Shown here: positions 35,393-46,360 of the stretch, one piece after another | How the letters are laid out: each line of letters starts with the position of its first letter | Numbering within the stretch: the stretch's first letter is position 1 | From: Nonlabens ulvanivorans | Lineage (GTDB): Bacteria; Bacteroidota; Bacteroidia; Flavobacteriales; Flavobacteriaceae | Length of the DNA: 64,000 bases | Direction of reading: 5' to 3' | Assembly (NCBI RefSeq): GCF_000755285.1 | Contig: NZ_BBMK01000002.1 | Span: forward strand, 1 to 64,000 | The notes under the pieces: model-generated | The model's input: the letters and a program-made list of their open reading frames with translations, nothing else | Told to the model about the DNA's origin: nothing | Databases searched by the model: none | Program-made: the position numbers and the translations under genes

Positions 35393-37368
35393 ATGCACAT
35401 GAATAAAAATATTTTACTCTTTTTACTACTACCGATTTGGGCTTGGGCTCAATTGCCTACTCAAACCACAACTAGTGGTCTCGATAACAATCGCCCACAA
35501 TTCGGTAAAGAAAAGGATTTAACGGTTGAAGGTGAAAAACCGCCTATTACGGATTATTTAATCATATCGCAAGATCGGGATACGACCTTTGTAGACACGA
35601 CTCTTACTATGGCCAAGGATTATAAATATAATTACTTGCGTCGTGATGATTTTGAATTAATGCCTTTTCACAACATTGGTAGGCTTATAATAGTTTAGGG
35701 AGAAACTTTGATTTTGATTTACTGTCACCACGTATGGGTGCAAGGGCAAGACATTTTAATTATTTAGAAGTAGATGATGTTTTTGATTATCATGTTCCTA
35801 CACCATTAACAGAGATGTATTTTAAGACAGTTGTAAATCAAGGTCAACAACTAGATGCATTGTTCACTACTAATATATCACCTGGATTTAACTTCTCACT
35901 TTCATATAAAGGTTTGCGTAGTGCTGGTAATTATGTCAATACATTGACTAGTACAGGTAACTTTAAGTTTACGACTAACTATGTTTCAAAAAATCAAAGG
36001 TATAGATTAAGGCTACACACTGTTTTTCAAGATAATTCTAATCAAGAAAACGGCGGTCTGGATCCCGAATCATTAGAAGGTTTTGTAACAGGAAATGAAG
36101 ATTTACAAGATCGCGGTAGGTTAGAACCTAATTTGACAGACGCTACTAGTTTTTTAGAAGGGAAACGTTATTATCTCAATCATGATTATGAAATTTTAGG
36201 AGATAAAGATTCTACATCATATTACAGTGCACGTATATATAATACTGTGTTTTATGAAGATAAACTTTATCGTTTTGAAGAGAGTACAGCTAGCAATAGC
36301 TTTTTAGGTGATTCTTATGTGAGCAGCAGTTTGAGAGATCAGACGGATCTGGAGCAAGGTGCTATTGAAGCAGGAATAACCTATGATCATTATATACTAG
36401 GTTATTTTAAAGCTGGTATTGTTAGGCAAGAATATAACTATGGTTACAATAGAACATTAGATTTAGGCTCAGGTAACTTTATTACAAACAGGCTTAAAGG
36501 TGAGTTGTATCAATTCAAAGGCGCCTTTGAAAAGCGTATCGGTAAATTTGATATAAATGTGGCTACTGGAATTAATGTTGCAGGTGATCTGGATGGTCAG
36601 TACCTCAATGGAAGTGCTAGTTATAAATTTAAAGATGTTGAGGTCAATGCAGGAATAGCAATTAGTTCTAGAGCGCCAGATTTTAATTATCAATTATTTC
36701 AGAGTGACTATGTCAATTATAACTGGCAAAATAGTTTTAGTAATATTGAAAAACAACAACTATCATTTAACGTTCAGTCAGAAAAATATCTTGATCTAGA
36801 TATAAGCTTCACTACTTTACAAGACTATGTATATTTTGAAGAAAACCAGGTGCTTGATACAGATAATGAGGTGACTGGTTATAATGCTAGTCCAGTTCAG
36901 GCTTTAGATGATATTACTTATTTAAAGATAAAAGCGCATAAGGATATTAAGTTTTTCGGACATTTTGGTATTGATAATACCGTCATGTTTCAAAGTGTAT
37001 CACAAGGATCAGATATCATCAATGTTCCAGAAATCACAACGAGAAACTCATTATATTATAAAGACCGCTTATTTAAAAAGGCTTTATTATTACAAACAGG
37101 TGTTACTTTAAAATACTTTAGTAGTTATTACATGGACTCTTATGATCCTGTATTAGGTGAATTTACCGTACAGACAGACCAAGAATTGGGAGCATTTCCT
37201 ATGGTAGATGTGTTTGTAAATGCTAAGGTAAGACAGACTCGAATCTTCTTTAAACTTGAGCATCTTAATCAGCTATTTGCTAGTGGTGACGATTACTTCA
37301 GTGCGCCACGAACTCCATATCGAGATTTTACAGTTCGTTTTGGTGTCGTTTGGAATTTCTTCTTATAA
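35393..37368 (+). CDS. Putative outer-membrane porin, flavobacterial type (frameshifted)
   Basis: About 657 residues: signal peptide MNKNILLFLLLPIWAWA (ATG 35393 or 35399), a plug-like N-terminal region with DFELMPFHNIG, then about 16 antiparallel beta strands with alternating aromatic residues, ending DFTVRFGVVWNFFL, a typical outer-membrane C-terminus. The frame breaks near 35680; adding one base gives HNIG(Q/K)AYNSLGRNFDFD. It matches the Bacteroidetes putative porin family (Pfam putative_porin). A -7 box TACTTTTG lies at 35370-35377. Substrate unknown. Confidence 0.8.
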
Positions 37369-37547
37369 AATTGCTTTCTTGAGTTTCTAAATATTTTCTT
37401 AAACACTGTTAATTTTAGAACCTTACAAAGTCTGGGGTTGCAGTCTTTCTGTTTAATATGTTAAAGCATATTAAAATCTACCTTTATAATAAAACCACAA
37501 GAACTGTTCTAGCGTACATATTGTAACTAACAATAAATAGTACAACT

Positions 37548-38535
37548 ATGAAAAAGCAAATTATTGCCATCGCGGTATTAAGTCTAACCATTTTCTCATG
37601 TTCAAATGACGATGATAATGGTGGTAACAGCACAAAAAGAGCTGAGCTTTATGCCACAAGCACAGCAAACGGAGATATTACCGTTTATGATTTCGCTAGT
37701 GGTGCAAGCCCTACTACAAGTATATTGACAACTGCATCTACTTCTAATGAAGGTATACAATACAGTGCATCTGAAGACGAGCTTTATGTAGCTTCTAGAA
37801 GTTCTTTTAACCTTAATGCATACTCAAACATCGAGGCTCAACTTATAGGGACTACATCTGCAGTTGTAGGTGTTAATGGATCAATTGATTTTACAAGCCC
37901 TAGAGCTCTAGCGGTAAATGGAAATACAGTAGTTGTTGCAGATAATGGTAACAATCAATTATTTGTATACAACAGGACTTCTAGTGGTTTATCACTAGTA
38001 AATACTTTTGATATTTCATTTCCAGTTTGGGGGTGTTGAATTTGTAGGTAATGATCTTTACGTAGTGGTAGATACCACAGGTGATCTTGCTGTGTTTAAT
38101 AATTTTCTTAGCAACTCTACAGATGGAGCGCTTGCAGCATCTAAAAGAATTACAATAGAAGGAATAGTTAGAACACATGGTATCGCTTACGATGCGTCAG
38201 ATGATTTATTAATAATGACTGATATAGGTGATGCAGGAAGTGACTCAGATGGTGGTTATCATCTTATACAAAATACAAGCTCACAAATTTCTGGTGTTAC
38301 TAACGGTGGTACATTAGCAGTAGCTTCTCAAACTAGGATTGCAGGATCTAATACTTTATTAGGTAATCCAGTTGATGTAACATATGATACAGATGCAAAT
38401 GTGGTTTATATTGCTGAGATTGCAAATGGCGGCGGTAGAATCTTAGGTTTTCCAGTAACAGCATCAGGTAACGCAACTCCTAGTGTGAATAATATGTTGA
38501 CTTCTGCAAGTTCTGTAGACTTTTATAATGAATAG
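37548..38535 (+). CDS. Lactonase-like beta-propeller lipoprotein (frameshifted)
   Basis: About 329 residues: lipoprotein signal MKKQIIAIAVLSLTIFSC (Cys18), an Asp/Asn-rich linker (SNDDDNGG) and NHL/lactonase-like repeats (RALAVNGNTVVVADNGNNQL, GVEFVGNDLYVVVDTTGDLA, IAYDASDDLLIMTDIGDAGS). The frame breaks in the G5 run at 38029-38033; with four G it reads ISFPVWGVEFVGNDLYVV. No catalytic residues were recognised; enzymatic and purely structural roles are both possible. Confidence 0.7.
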
Positions 38536-38562
38536 ATAATTTGAGTAAATCAATATTATTTC

Positions 38563-38592
38563 AAAGCTGCTATCTTAATAGCAGCTTTTTTT
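38563..38592 (+). terminator. Terminator after the propeller lipoprotein
   Basis: Stem AAAGCTGCTA...TAGCAGCTTT followed by more T. Confidence 0.85.
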
Positions 38593-38628
38593 ATGCCTTT
38601 ATTTAGATTTAATTAAGAAATAGTAGAC

Positions 38629-38636
38629 TAAATTTG
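38629..38636 (+). promoter_or_regulatory. Putative -7 promoter motif
   Basis: TAAATTTG fits TAnnTTTG and ends five bases before the ATG at 38642, implying a leaderless transcript for the metal-receptor locus. Confidence 0.4.
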
Positions 38637-38641
38637 AACTT

Positions 38642-38926
38642 ATGAAATCTAGACCGTTCATATCTCGACTTTTGCTGGCCATTTTTGTAATGGTACAGAT
38701 GTCAGTCTTGCATGAACTGCAGCATGATGACACATCTCAAAATTGTGATGTCTGTATAATTGCCCATGATTTTCAATCCACTTCTTTTCAATTAGCTACA
38801 ACAACTACTATTTCTTTAAATGTTGTTATACCTGTAGCAAAAGAAAAAGTAGATGTTTATTTCGCTTTCGCGAAAGCGTCTTACTTACCATCACATCTCT
38901 CTATCAGGCCGCCGCCAACTGTATAA
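38642..38926 (+). CDS. Small exported protein with CxxC, DUF2946-like
   Basis: A 94-residue protein with a hydrophobic N-terminus (ISRLLLAIFVMVQMSVLHELQH), a possible metal site HDDTSQNCDVCIIAHDF (His and two Cys) and a Pro-rich C-terminus RPPPTV, the pattern seen in DUF2946-type and other small proteins encoded beside metal-linked TonB receptors. It lies 41 bases before such a receptor. Metal sensing or delivery is inference. The C-terminal segment contains the AFAKA palindrome. Confidence 0.55.
   Translation: MKSRPFISRLLLAIFVMVQMSVLHELQHDDTSQNCDVCIIAHDFQSTSFQLATTTTISLNVVIPVAKEKVDVYFAFAKASYLPSHLSIRPPPTV
38863..38878. repeat. 16-bp palindrome, in small CxxC protein gene (read AFAKA)
   Basis: Exact copy, translated FAFAKASYL. 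Confidence 0.95.
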
Positions 38927-38967
38927 TTTTATTGCTATTCAATACGATTAACAGTTAAACTGCTACA

Positions 38968-41423
38968 ATGAAAAAACGAATATTGTGGTTGTTGATGATG
39001 CTATTTGCTGCATTGTGGACAACTGCACAAGACTGTACTTATACATTAGATGGTACGGTTAAAGATTACCATGATAATAGCGTGCTAGAACTCGCGCAGG
39101 TTTATATAGAGACCTTACAGAAAACAATCACTACAGATGAAAACGGTTATTTTAAAATCGATAACTTATGTGCTGGTACTTATGTAATAGTGGCGTCTCA
39201 TATAGATTGTGATTCTAAAAAAGTAGTGCTTGAATTAAAAGAATCTAAAAGATTGGACATTCTTTTAGAACATCATATTGAGGATTTGCAAGCTATTAAG
39301 GTTATTGCAGACGTTCATGACGATCACGATAGCAGTCAATCGTCTACTCGTATTAGTAAGAAAGACTTACAATCTTACAGTGGCGCTACACTAGGTGATG
39401 CCTTATCAAGCGTTCCAGGTGTTAGTTCCTTAAAGACAGGTAATAGTGTTGTAAAGCCTATCGTACATGGTTTGTATGGTAGTCGTGTGACAATAATTAA
39501 CGATGGGATGCGCCAGCAGGATCAGGAATGGGGGGGAATCGAGCATGCGCCCAATATCGATGTGAACACAGCTAGTAGTATACAGGTCGTTAAGGGTGCA
39601 AGTGCCTTAAGATATGGCGGTGACGCTATTGGTGGAACTATCGTTATTGATCAAGCTAGAGTTATTTCAAAAGATACCTTAATAGGATCTGTAATAAGTC
39701 AGTTGCAATCAAATGGTCGTGGTGGTTCAGTATCGGGTTCTGTAAATAACTATAGCAAGTCGGGTTGGTATCAACAAGCTACTACTACATATAAAAAACT
39801 AGGTGATTATGATGCGCCAGATTACGTTCTCAGTAATACAGGAAGTGAGACAGCAGCGTTAAATCTAGAATTGGGATATAAGAAATTTGAGTATGGCGCA
39901 AGCTTGAAATATTCTTTTTATAATTCTACTTTAGGTATATTACGGGCTTCTCACATAGGTAATGCTTCTGATCTTTTAACTAGTATTAACTCTGGAGTTC
40001 CTAGTGTAATAGATGACTTTACTTATAGTATCGATGCACCACGTCAAGAGGTTAATCATCATAGTCTTCAACTAGGAGCTTTTAAAAGATTTGCAGACTT
40101 TGGAAAATTAGAGGTTGATTATTCATTGCAAATTAATAATCGCAAAGAATATGATATAAGAAGAGGTGCAAATTCTGGTCGAGCATCACTAGACATCGAT
40201 TTGCAAACACATACGATAGCTACACATTTAATCATTGATAAGTTTAAAAAGACAACGATTAATACCGGTGTTGATGGTATGTATCAAATCAATAGTCCTA
40301 ATCCAGACACTGGTGTTAGACGTCTTATACCTGATTATAACTCTTATCGTGTGGGAGCGTATGGAAGTCTAATTCATCAACTAAATGATAATTGGATACT
40401 CGATGCTGGTTTGCGATATGACCGTTTTCATATTGATGCAGATAAATTTTACCAGCAAAGTCGCTGGCAAGATCTAGGTTATGATTTGCAATTTCCTCAA
40501 TTTGAGGTAGAGCAAGTAGGTAATCAGATATTGACTAATCCTGTGTTAGATTACAATCTGTTTGCCTTTACTGCAGGTACTAAGTATTTTTTTAATGATC
40601 ACTACGATGTAAGTGTTAACCTAAGTACTGCAAATCGCGCTCCTAATCCTAGTGAGTTATTTAGTGATGGTTTACATCATGCTCTTGCTACTATAGAGTT
40701 AGGAAGATTAGATTTAAAAAAAGAGCAGTCTTATAAAGTGAATGCCACTTTTCATGCGCAAAAAGGATACTTAGATATTGAAGTGAATCCTTATGTAAAC
40801 TTAATAGATAACTTTATTCAATTAGTGCCTACAGGTCTTGAAACGACTACTCGAGGTGCTTTTCCGGTTTATCAATATGAACAAATCAAGCAAGACTATA
40901 TGGGATAGATATAAGCGCTAGTTATGATTTGTGGACCAGAAAAAGTGAAAATCAAAATATGGGAAGAGACCTGCTTTACAAACTGAAAAAGCGTTTAAAT
41001 CTCACATCTAATTTTTCTTACATACGTGGTAGTGACACGGATATTGATGAGCCGCTCATCGATATGCCACCTGTACAATTTGATAACGCTATTACCTGGT
41101 ATGACGTCGCAAATTCAGGTTTAGACTTTAAGGTAATAAATCAGTCAGTATTGCGTCAAAATCGTTTTCCTGATAATAATTATTCTGTAGAGGTGCCTAA
41201 TGACGCCGGTGGATTTGATACTCAAATAGTAAATATTTCTCAAACACCGGCAGCTTACAGTTTATGGAATGCAGGATTAAGCTATGCTTTTTCAAAAGCA
41301 CAATTAAATTTGAGCGTTAATAATATATTCAATACAAACTATCGCAATTACCTCAATAGACAACGCTTTTATAGTGATGAGGTAGGAAGAGATATTCAAT
41401 TACAATTTATTTACAACTTATAA
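38968..41423 (+). CDS. TonB-dependent receptor, ZnuD-like (frameshifted)
   Basis: Outer-membrane TonB-dependent receptor of about 818 residues. Signal peptide, a carboxypeptidase-regulatory-like N-domain (residues about 25-105, DGTVKDYHDNSVLELAQVYI), a short His/Asp-rich stretch (ADVHDDHDSSQS), the plug (LGDALSSVPGVSSLKTGNSV, HGLYGSRVTIINDGMRQQ, EHAPNIDV) and a barrel ending DIQLQFIYNL. The His/Asp stretch and plug resemble zinc-type (ZnuD-like) receptors, so zinc is a tentative substrate. The frame breaks near 40903-40908; one added base gives KQDYMGIDISASYDLWTRK. The G7 run at 39530-39536 adds a Gly to the usual EWG-x-EHAP motif. Confidence 0.85.
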
Positions 41424-41468
41424 CAATAATCTACAATTATGAAAATTAATAATATTCAAAACAATACA

Positions 41469-42020
41469 ATGAAAACATTACAATCTATAGCTATTATAGC
41501 CTCATTATTTTTAATGACCTCATGTGATGATGATGATACACCTCAAGTAATAAATGAGGAAGAATTAATAACAACAGTTGAGTATACATTAACTAATACA
41601 GTTGATGCAACTAATACTGTAGTTTATAAATCTGTAGATGCAGATGGTGATGGACCTGATGCACCTGTATTTACCGTAACAGGTAGTCTACTGGCTAACT
41701 CTAATTACATGGGGACCATTCAATTTCTTAATGAGTCAGAATCTCCTTCAGAAAATATCACCACAGAGGTTGTTGAAGAGGCAGATGAACATGAAGTTTT
41801 TTACCTAAGCAGTATCACAGATACTACGATAAGTAAAGATGATGTAGATGCTAACGGGAATCCACTAGGTGTGCAAACTACTTTACAAACTGGTGCAGTC
41901 GGATCGGGTACACTAACAGTTGTATTACGTCACGAGCCATTAAAGCCTAATGATGGTAGTTTGTCAAATGCTGGTGGAGAGACAGACGTACAGGTAGTTT
42001 TCAATCTTCAAATACAATAA
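41469..42020 (+). CDS. Acidic lipoprotein linked to the TonB receptor
   Basis: A lipoprotein of about 183 residues from ATG 41469 (MKTLQSIAIIASLFLMTSC); an in-frame ATG at 41439 adds ten residues. The mature part is acidic (DDDDTPQVINEEELIT) with two acidic loops DADGDGPDAP and DDVDANGNP that could bind divalent ions, and a C-terminal strand DVQVVFNLQIQ. This kind of lipoprotein often follows such receptors in flavobacteria and could be a surface partner. Not otherwise recognised. Confidence 0.6.
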   Translation: MKTLQSIAIIASLFLMTSCDDDDTPQVINEEELITTVEYTLTNTVDATNTVVYKSVDADGDGPDAPVFTVTGSLLANSNYMGTIQFLNESESPSENITTEVVEEADEHEVFYLSSITDTTISKDDVDANGNPLGVQTTLQTGAVGSGTLTVVLRHEPLKPNDGSLSNAGGETDVQVVFNLQIQ

Positions 42021-42039
42021 AACCTATATCTATCCCATA

Positions 42040-42069
42040 AAAAAGCCATTCTGTAAGGAATGGCTTTTT
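42040..42069. terminator. Bidirectional terminator
   Basis: Perfect stem AAAAAGCCATTC-TGTAAG-GAATGGCTTTTT between the lipoprotein (+) and the small convergent gene at 42091 (-). Confidence 0.9.
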
Positions 42070-42090
42070 GCTTATAATAATAACAATAAA

Positions 42091-42231
42091 CTAGTCTACT
42101 GCGTCTTCAACATCGTCAGCAACACTTTCTACCGCGTCTTCAACTTTGTCTCCTGTGCTTTCTTCACGACAACTAGATATAGAAATAGTGAATAATGCTA
42201 CAATTACTAATACGATTGATTTTTTGATCAT
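42091..42231 (-). CDS. Tiny acidic lipoprotein
   Basis: A 46-residue protein, lipobox SISSC (Cys21), with a mature part of Glu/Asp/Val repeats (DKVEDAVESVADDVEDAVD) that suggest an acidic amphipathic helix with an 11-residue rhythm. Such mini-lipoproteins are common in Flavobacteriaceae; role unknown. It is next to the two-helix membrane protein at 42261 and may share its promoter. Confidence 0.7.
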   Translation of the reverse strand: MIKKSIVLVIVALFTISISSCREESTGDKVEDAVESVADDVEDAVD

Positions 42232-42260
42232 GATAATGATTTTTAAAAGTTAGTGTTTGA

Positions 42261-42431
<171 letters not shown>

Positions 42432-42516
42432 TTAAATGTTTAATTGGTTACAAGACTAATTTATAACTATTCCTCTGTGATTTTACTAATAAAATCAAAA
42501 TTCACATTAAATTATG

Positions 42517-44056
42517 TTAATAATTGTAAGGATTAGCAATAACGTCATTTGCTCTTGATTTATGCGCTTCTAATTTCTCAGCATCCATTTTTTTCAACAA
42601 ATTCATCATCATTGCCATGCGATGATTTCCTTTAAAGTGATCTTTCTTTTCATCTAGAAAATTCCAGTATAAAGAATTGAAAGGGCATGCATTGTCCTCG
42701 GCATTCTTCTTAGATACTTTATAATGGCATCCTTTACAGTAGTTGCTCATTTTATTAATATAACTACCACTAGAAACGTATGGCTTTGTAGCGACTATTC
42801 CTCCATCTGCCATTGAGACATGCCGCGTGTGTTGGTGATTTCTACCCATTCTATAGCGTCTATATAAACACCTAGATACCATTCATCTACATAACTAGGT
42901 TCGGTCATGGTGAGTAAAGCATAGTTACCGGTGACCATTAAACGTTGTATGTGGTGAGCATATGCATTATCTAGTGAGTTATTAATGGAGTGACTCAAGC
43001 AATTCATCTTAGTCTCTCCAGTCCAGTAAAAGCCTGGTAGCTTATTATGATTTTCTAGTTGGTTTTGACTTTGATAGCTAGGCATTTCCTTCCAGTATAT
43101 TCCTCGCATAAACTCACGCCACCCTAATATTTGTCTTATAAAACCTTCTACTTGAGTAATGTCAATTTTTGGTTTCTCGCTTTCGCGAAAGCGAACTAAA
43201 ACAGCATCTATGACCTCTCTAGGACTTAATAGTTTAGAATTCATGGCAAAACTTAATCTGGAATGATATAAATAATCCTGGTCAGTATGCATGGCATCTT
43301 GGTATGTACCAAACTCTATGAGTAAATACTCACAGAAGTAGTTTAAAATATCCAGTCCATCTTGTCTACTGGTAGGCCAGTTGAAGTTATTTTCATCGAT
43401 GCGTCCTATAGTTATTACACCTTCCTTTTTAAGTAGATCTACTATTGCAGCAACGTCTTTTCTAAAGCCGCGCTCGTGTGGTATATCAGTCTCGCCTTTC
43501 CATTGATTGCGATTACTGTGATCATAGTTCCATTTTCCTCCTTCGGGTTCTAGGTCATCATCAATCATAATTTGATGCTTCTTGCGCATGTCACGATAGA
43601 AATATTCCATAGTCATGCGTTTTTACCTTCAAAGAATTTTTCTACGTCTTTTCTTTTAGTAAAAAAATGTTCGGTATCATAACCTTGCCATTCTATGTCT
43701 AATGATTGGCAAAAGTCTTTAAGTTGTCGGTCTAGTCTAAACTCATCTGGAGCTAGGTATTCAAACTTTTCAATCTTTTGTTCCTTGATGATTTGGTTGA
43801 GGTTCTTTACTAGATCTTGGGTGTTTTTATCATCATCGAGATTGTAGTAAATACTGTTCCAGCCGCGATCATTAATCCATTCATTAAAACCGCGCATCGC
43901 CATAAAAAAGGCAACTACCTTCTGTATATGATGGGTGACATAATCTGTTTCTTGACGCATTTCGGCCATGAAATAAATGATGTTTTCTTGATCACCATCA
44001 AACCACGAGTGCTTGTGGTTAAGTTGATCGCCTAGTATGAGTCTTAATATTTTCAT
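42517..44056 (-). CDS. Fe-S photolyase-related protein (DPRP / FeS-BCP type), two frameshifts
   Basis: Deoxyribodipyrimidine photolyase-related protein of about 510 residues. N-terminus MKILRLILGDQLNHKHSWF; after EGK a missing T (T5 at 43620-43624, + strand) is needed to read GKKRMTMEYFYRDMRKKH and GGKWNYDHSNR. Near the C-terminus a missing base at 42810-42811 is needed to read RGMSQWADGGIVATKPYVSSG. The FAD-binding part has KMNCLSHSINNSLDNAYAHH. The four cysteines expected for the 4Fe-4S cluster are present: one in MNCLSH, two in NYCKGCHYK and one in NACPFN. Relatives repair (6-4) photoproducts or act as photoreceptors. An RFRES palindrome lies at 43178. Confidence 0.88.
43178..43193. repeat. 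16-bp palindrome, in photolyase-related gene (read RFRES)
   Basis: Exact copy, translated VRFRESEKP on the - strand. Confidence 0.95.
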
Positions 44057-44125
44057 TTTTTAAAATTCCAGATTAGTTCTGTAATGGCTTTTTTACCTAG
44101 AGATTTGAACTATGATTAGTGTGGT

Positions 44126-45455
44126 TTAAAACAATTCCTCTTGTAACCACATTCTTTGATATTTACCATCACTATCATATCTGCTCGCTTGCAATTGAAT
44201 ATTAAAGGTTCTGTTTCTAGGGTCGTTACCTACACCGCTATTGTACATCCAATTGCCATAATTAGAATGCACGTCATAGTCAATTAAAATATGTTCAAAA
44301 TATGCAGCGCCTATGCGCCAGTCTTGTTCTTTATGCATGGACCAGTAACTGGCAACATTCTGTCTGCCACGATTGCTCATCCAGCCAGTGGCAGCTAGTT
44401 CTTTCATGTTTGCATTTACAAAGCGTTCATGAGTTTCACCATTGATCCATTTTGATAATTCGCGTTCACTGCTTTTCCATTCATATTCTTTGTGTAGGAT
44501 ACCACCTAATTTGAAAATGTCGTTCCCATTTTTCAATGAAGCATATTTAAAGAAATCACGCCATATAAGCTCAAAAACAAGCCAATAAGTATCTTGATTT
44601 TTTTTTCACTTCTTTTTCAAATCGTTGTACTTCCCAATAGATTTCACGGGTACTGATACATCCTATTGCTAGCCATGCACTTAATTTACTACTGTAATCG
44701 ATGCCTATTAAACCGTTTCTTGTTTTTTTATAGTATTGAAGTTTGCCAGTATCCCAGAAATAATGGTTGATTCTTTTCCATGCTGCAGTTGCGCCACCTT
44801 TCCATGGGAATGCGCTGCGATGATCTTTTTCAAAGCTTTCTAGGCCTAGGTCTTGTAGTGTTGGGATTGTGGTAGGAGCAGCTTTTGGTAATTCTTGTTT
44901 GTAATCATTTATATCGATTAATGATCTTACTCGAGATTCTTTCTCACACTTTTTACGGAATTGCGTAAAAACAGTCGGGATTTCTTGATAGTTAGAGTAG
45001 GGAACATCGTCTGGATGGAAAAGGAACTGGTCATAAATGCGATGTCCTTTAGGTTTTGCCTCTAGTTGCTCGATGGATATACCTAGTAGTTTTTCTTGCT
45101 CAATTTCATCTCGTGTCCACTCTTTTTGTAAAAAGATATTTGTAATGTGATGCTCCTTAATAAGATCTGGAAACACATTTGCTGGCGAATCATAGTATAC
45201 TAGTAACGGAATACCATGTTCACCTAATTGTTTGCGTAAATCTTCTACAGCTTCTATAATGAACTGCGCTCTAAATTTTCCTGTTTTACCGAAAGGTAAT
45301 TCTAAGTCTATATCAAGACCAAAATTACTATCCTGATAAAAAATCGGGTCAAAACAATATACACCTATGACCTTGCCATCATTATCACATGCTTTTTTAA
45401 GGCTATGATTATCAGTTATTCTTAAATCATTTCTAAACCAGACGAGATTATTCAT
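44126..45455 (-). CDS. DASH-type cryptochrome (frameshifted)
   Basis: Flavoprotein of the cryptochrome/photolyase family, DASH clade, about 443 residues. N-terminal antenna domain NLVWFRNDLRITDNHSLKKA. FAD domain with FPWKGGATAAWKRINHYFW and, after the break, AATGWMSNRGRQNVASY and NWMYNSGVGNDPRNRTFNI, characteristic of DASH proteins, which repair cyclobutane dimers in single-stranded DNA. The A9 run (44598-44606, + strand) has one base too many; with eight, the sequence reads EVKKNQDTYWLVFELIWRDF. The adjacent DUF2256 protein and Fe-S photolyase make a light-repair cluster. Confidence 0.92.
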
Positions 45456-45469
45456 ATATAAATTGATGC

Positions 45470-45601
45470 TTATTTATTTGTGCTACACTTTTTACTACAA
45501 TACTTTACAGTTTCCCAATTCTTTTCCCATTTTTTACGCCAGGTAAATTCTCTATTACACACCGGACAAATTTTAGTAGGCAAGTTGTGTTGATTACGCA
45601 T
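45470..45601 (-). CDS. DUF2256 zinc-ribbon-like small protein
   Basis: A 43-residue protein (MRNQHNLPTKICPVC...KYCSKKCSTNK) with CPVC and YCSKKC, four cysteines likely to bind zinc, and the family core REFTWRKKWEKNWE. DUF2256 genes are habitually next to photolyase or cryptochrome genes, as here (14 bases before the DASH cryptochrome), but the molecular role is not established. An ATG directly before this one would add one Met. The start overlaps the flavin reductase stop. Confidence 0.85.
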   Translation of the reverse strand: MRNQHNLPTKICPVCNREFTWRKKWEKNWETVKYCSKKCSTNK

Positions 45602-46246
45602 CATTATCAATTGAAAGTTCTTCTAACTCTTTATCAACTTGCGCATAAGACAATCGTTTTCTGGTTTTGGCGACTGCATAACCGTCTAAACCATTTATTG
45701 CAACGCTACCTGCTTTACTTATGTCTAGCCATCCATCCTGGTGTAAAATATCGGGTTGTATAAATATGTCAGTTATTTTACAAATGACTAGAATACAGTT
45801 GTTCTCTTTAATAGGGTATTCGTTTACATACTCTGCCGCAACTTGTATGGTTGCTTCACTTACAAAAGGTGCTATGAAATCATTACGACGAAGTAATTCT
45901 ATACCTAATTCATTAAATTCAGAAACCTGTTCATCGTACTTAGCGCTTGATTGATGTGATCTATCTACTAGATTCATATTCACATGGTTTAATGTGATTT
46001 TACCAGTAGCTTTTAAATTCTGATAAGTATGTCCGACTCCATGTCCTAATGTCGTTGCACAAAACTAAACATGGCTGGATTACTTCCTAAATGTGTGACA
46101 CTACTAAAAATGGCTACGTTGTCTATATCGTCTATGGAACGAGTAGCAAGTAAGTTTGCGCTCTTAAAACCTGTAACACTATTAATAAGGTTACCGCGAT
46201 AAAAGCGATCGTAGTTTTCTATGTCTTTATGTGAAATATGCTGCAT
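45594..46246 (-). CDS. Flavin reductase-like, FMN-binding split-barrel protein (frameshifted)
   Basis: About 217 residues when repaired: GNLINSVTGFKSANLLATR and SNPAMFSFVQR, then a missing C near 46048-46051 (+ strand) joins RPLGHGVGHTYQNLKATGKITLNHV. These are the family landmarks of flavin reductase-like proteins, where the GHT/Y segment binds FMN. It could supply reduced flavin to the two neighbouring photolyase-type proteins, which is inference from co-location and the overlap with DUF2256. Confidence 0.8.
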
Positions 46247-46306
46247 GTAGTCAAAATTACGTTTAATATATTAACTTAAAAGTTAAACATTATTAAATAC
46301 AGAATA

Positions 46307-46335
46307 AAAAATGGTCTCTAGCAAAGAGACCATTT
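46307..46335 (-). terminator. Terminator after the subtilisin gene
   Basis: Perfect stem AAAATGGTCTCT-AGCAA-AGAGACCATTTT between the protease stop and the flavin reductase gene. Confidence 0.85.
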
Positions 46336-46360
46336 TAAAGGTGAATTATATTTTAATTAA

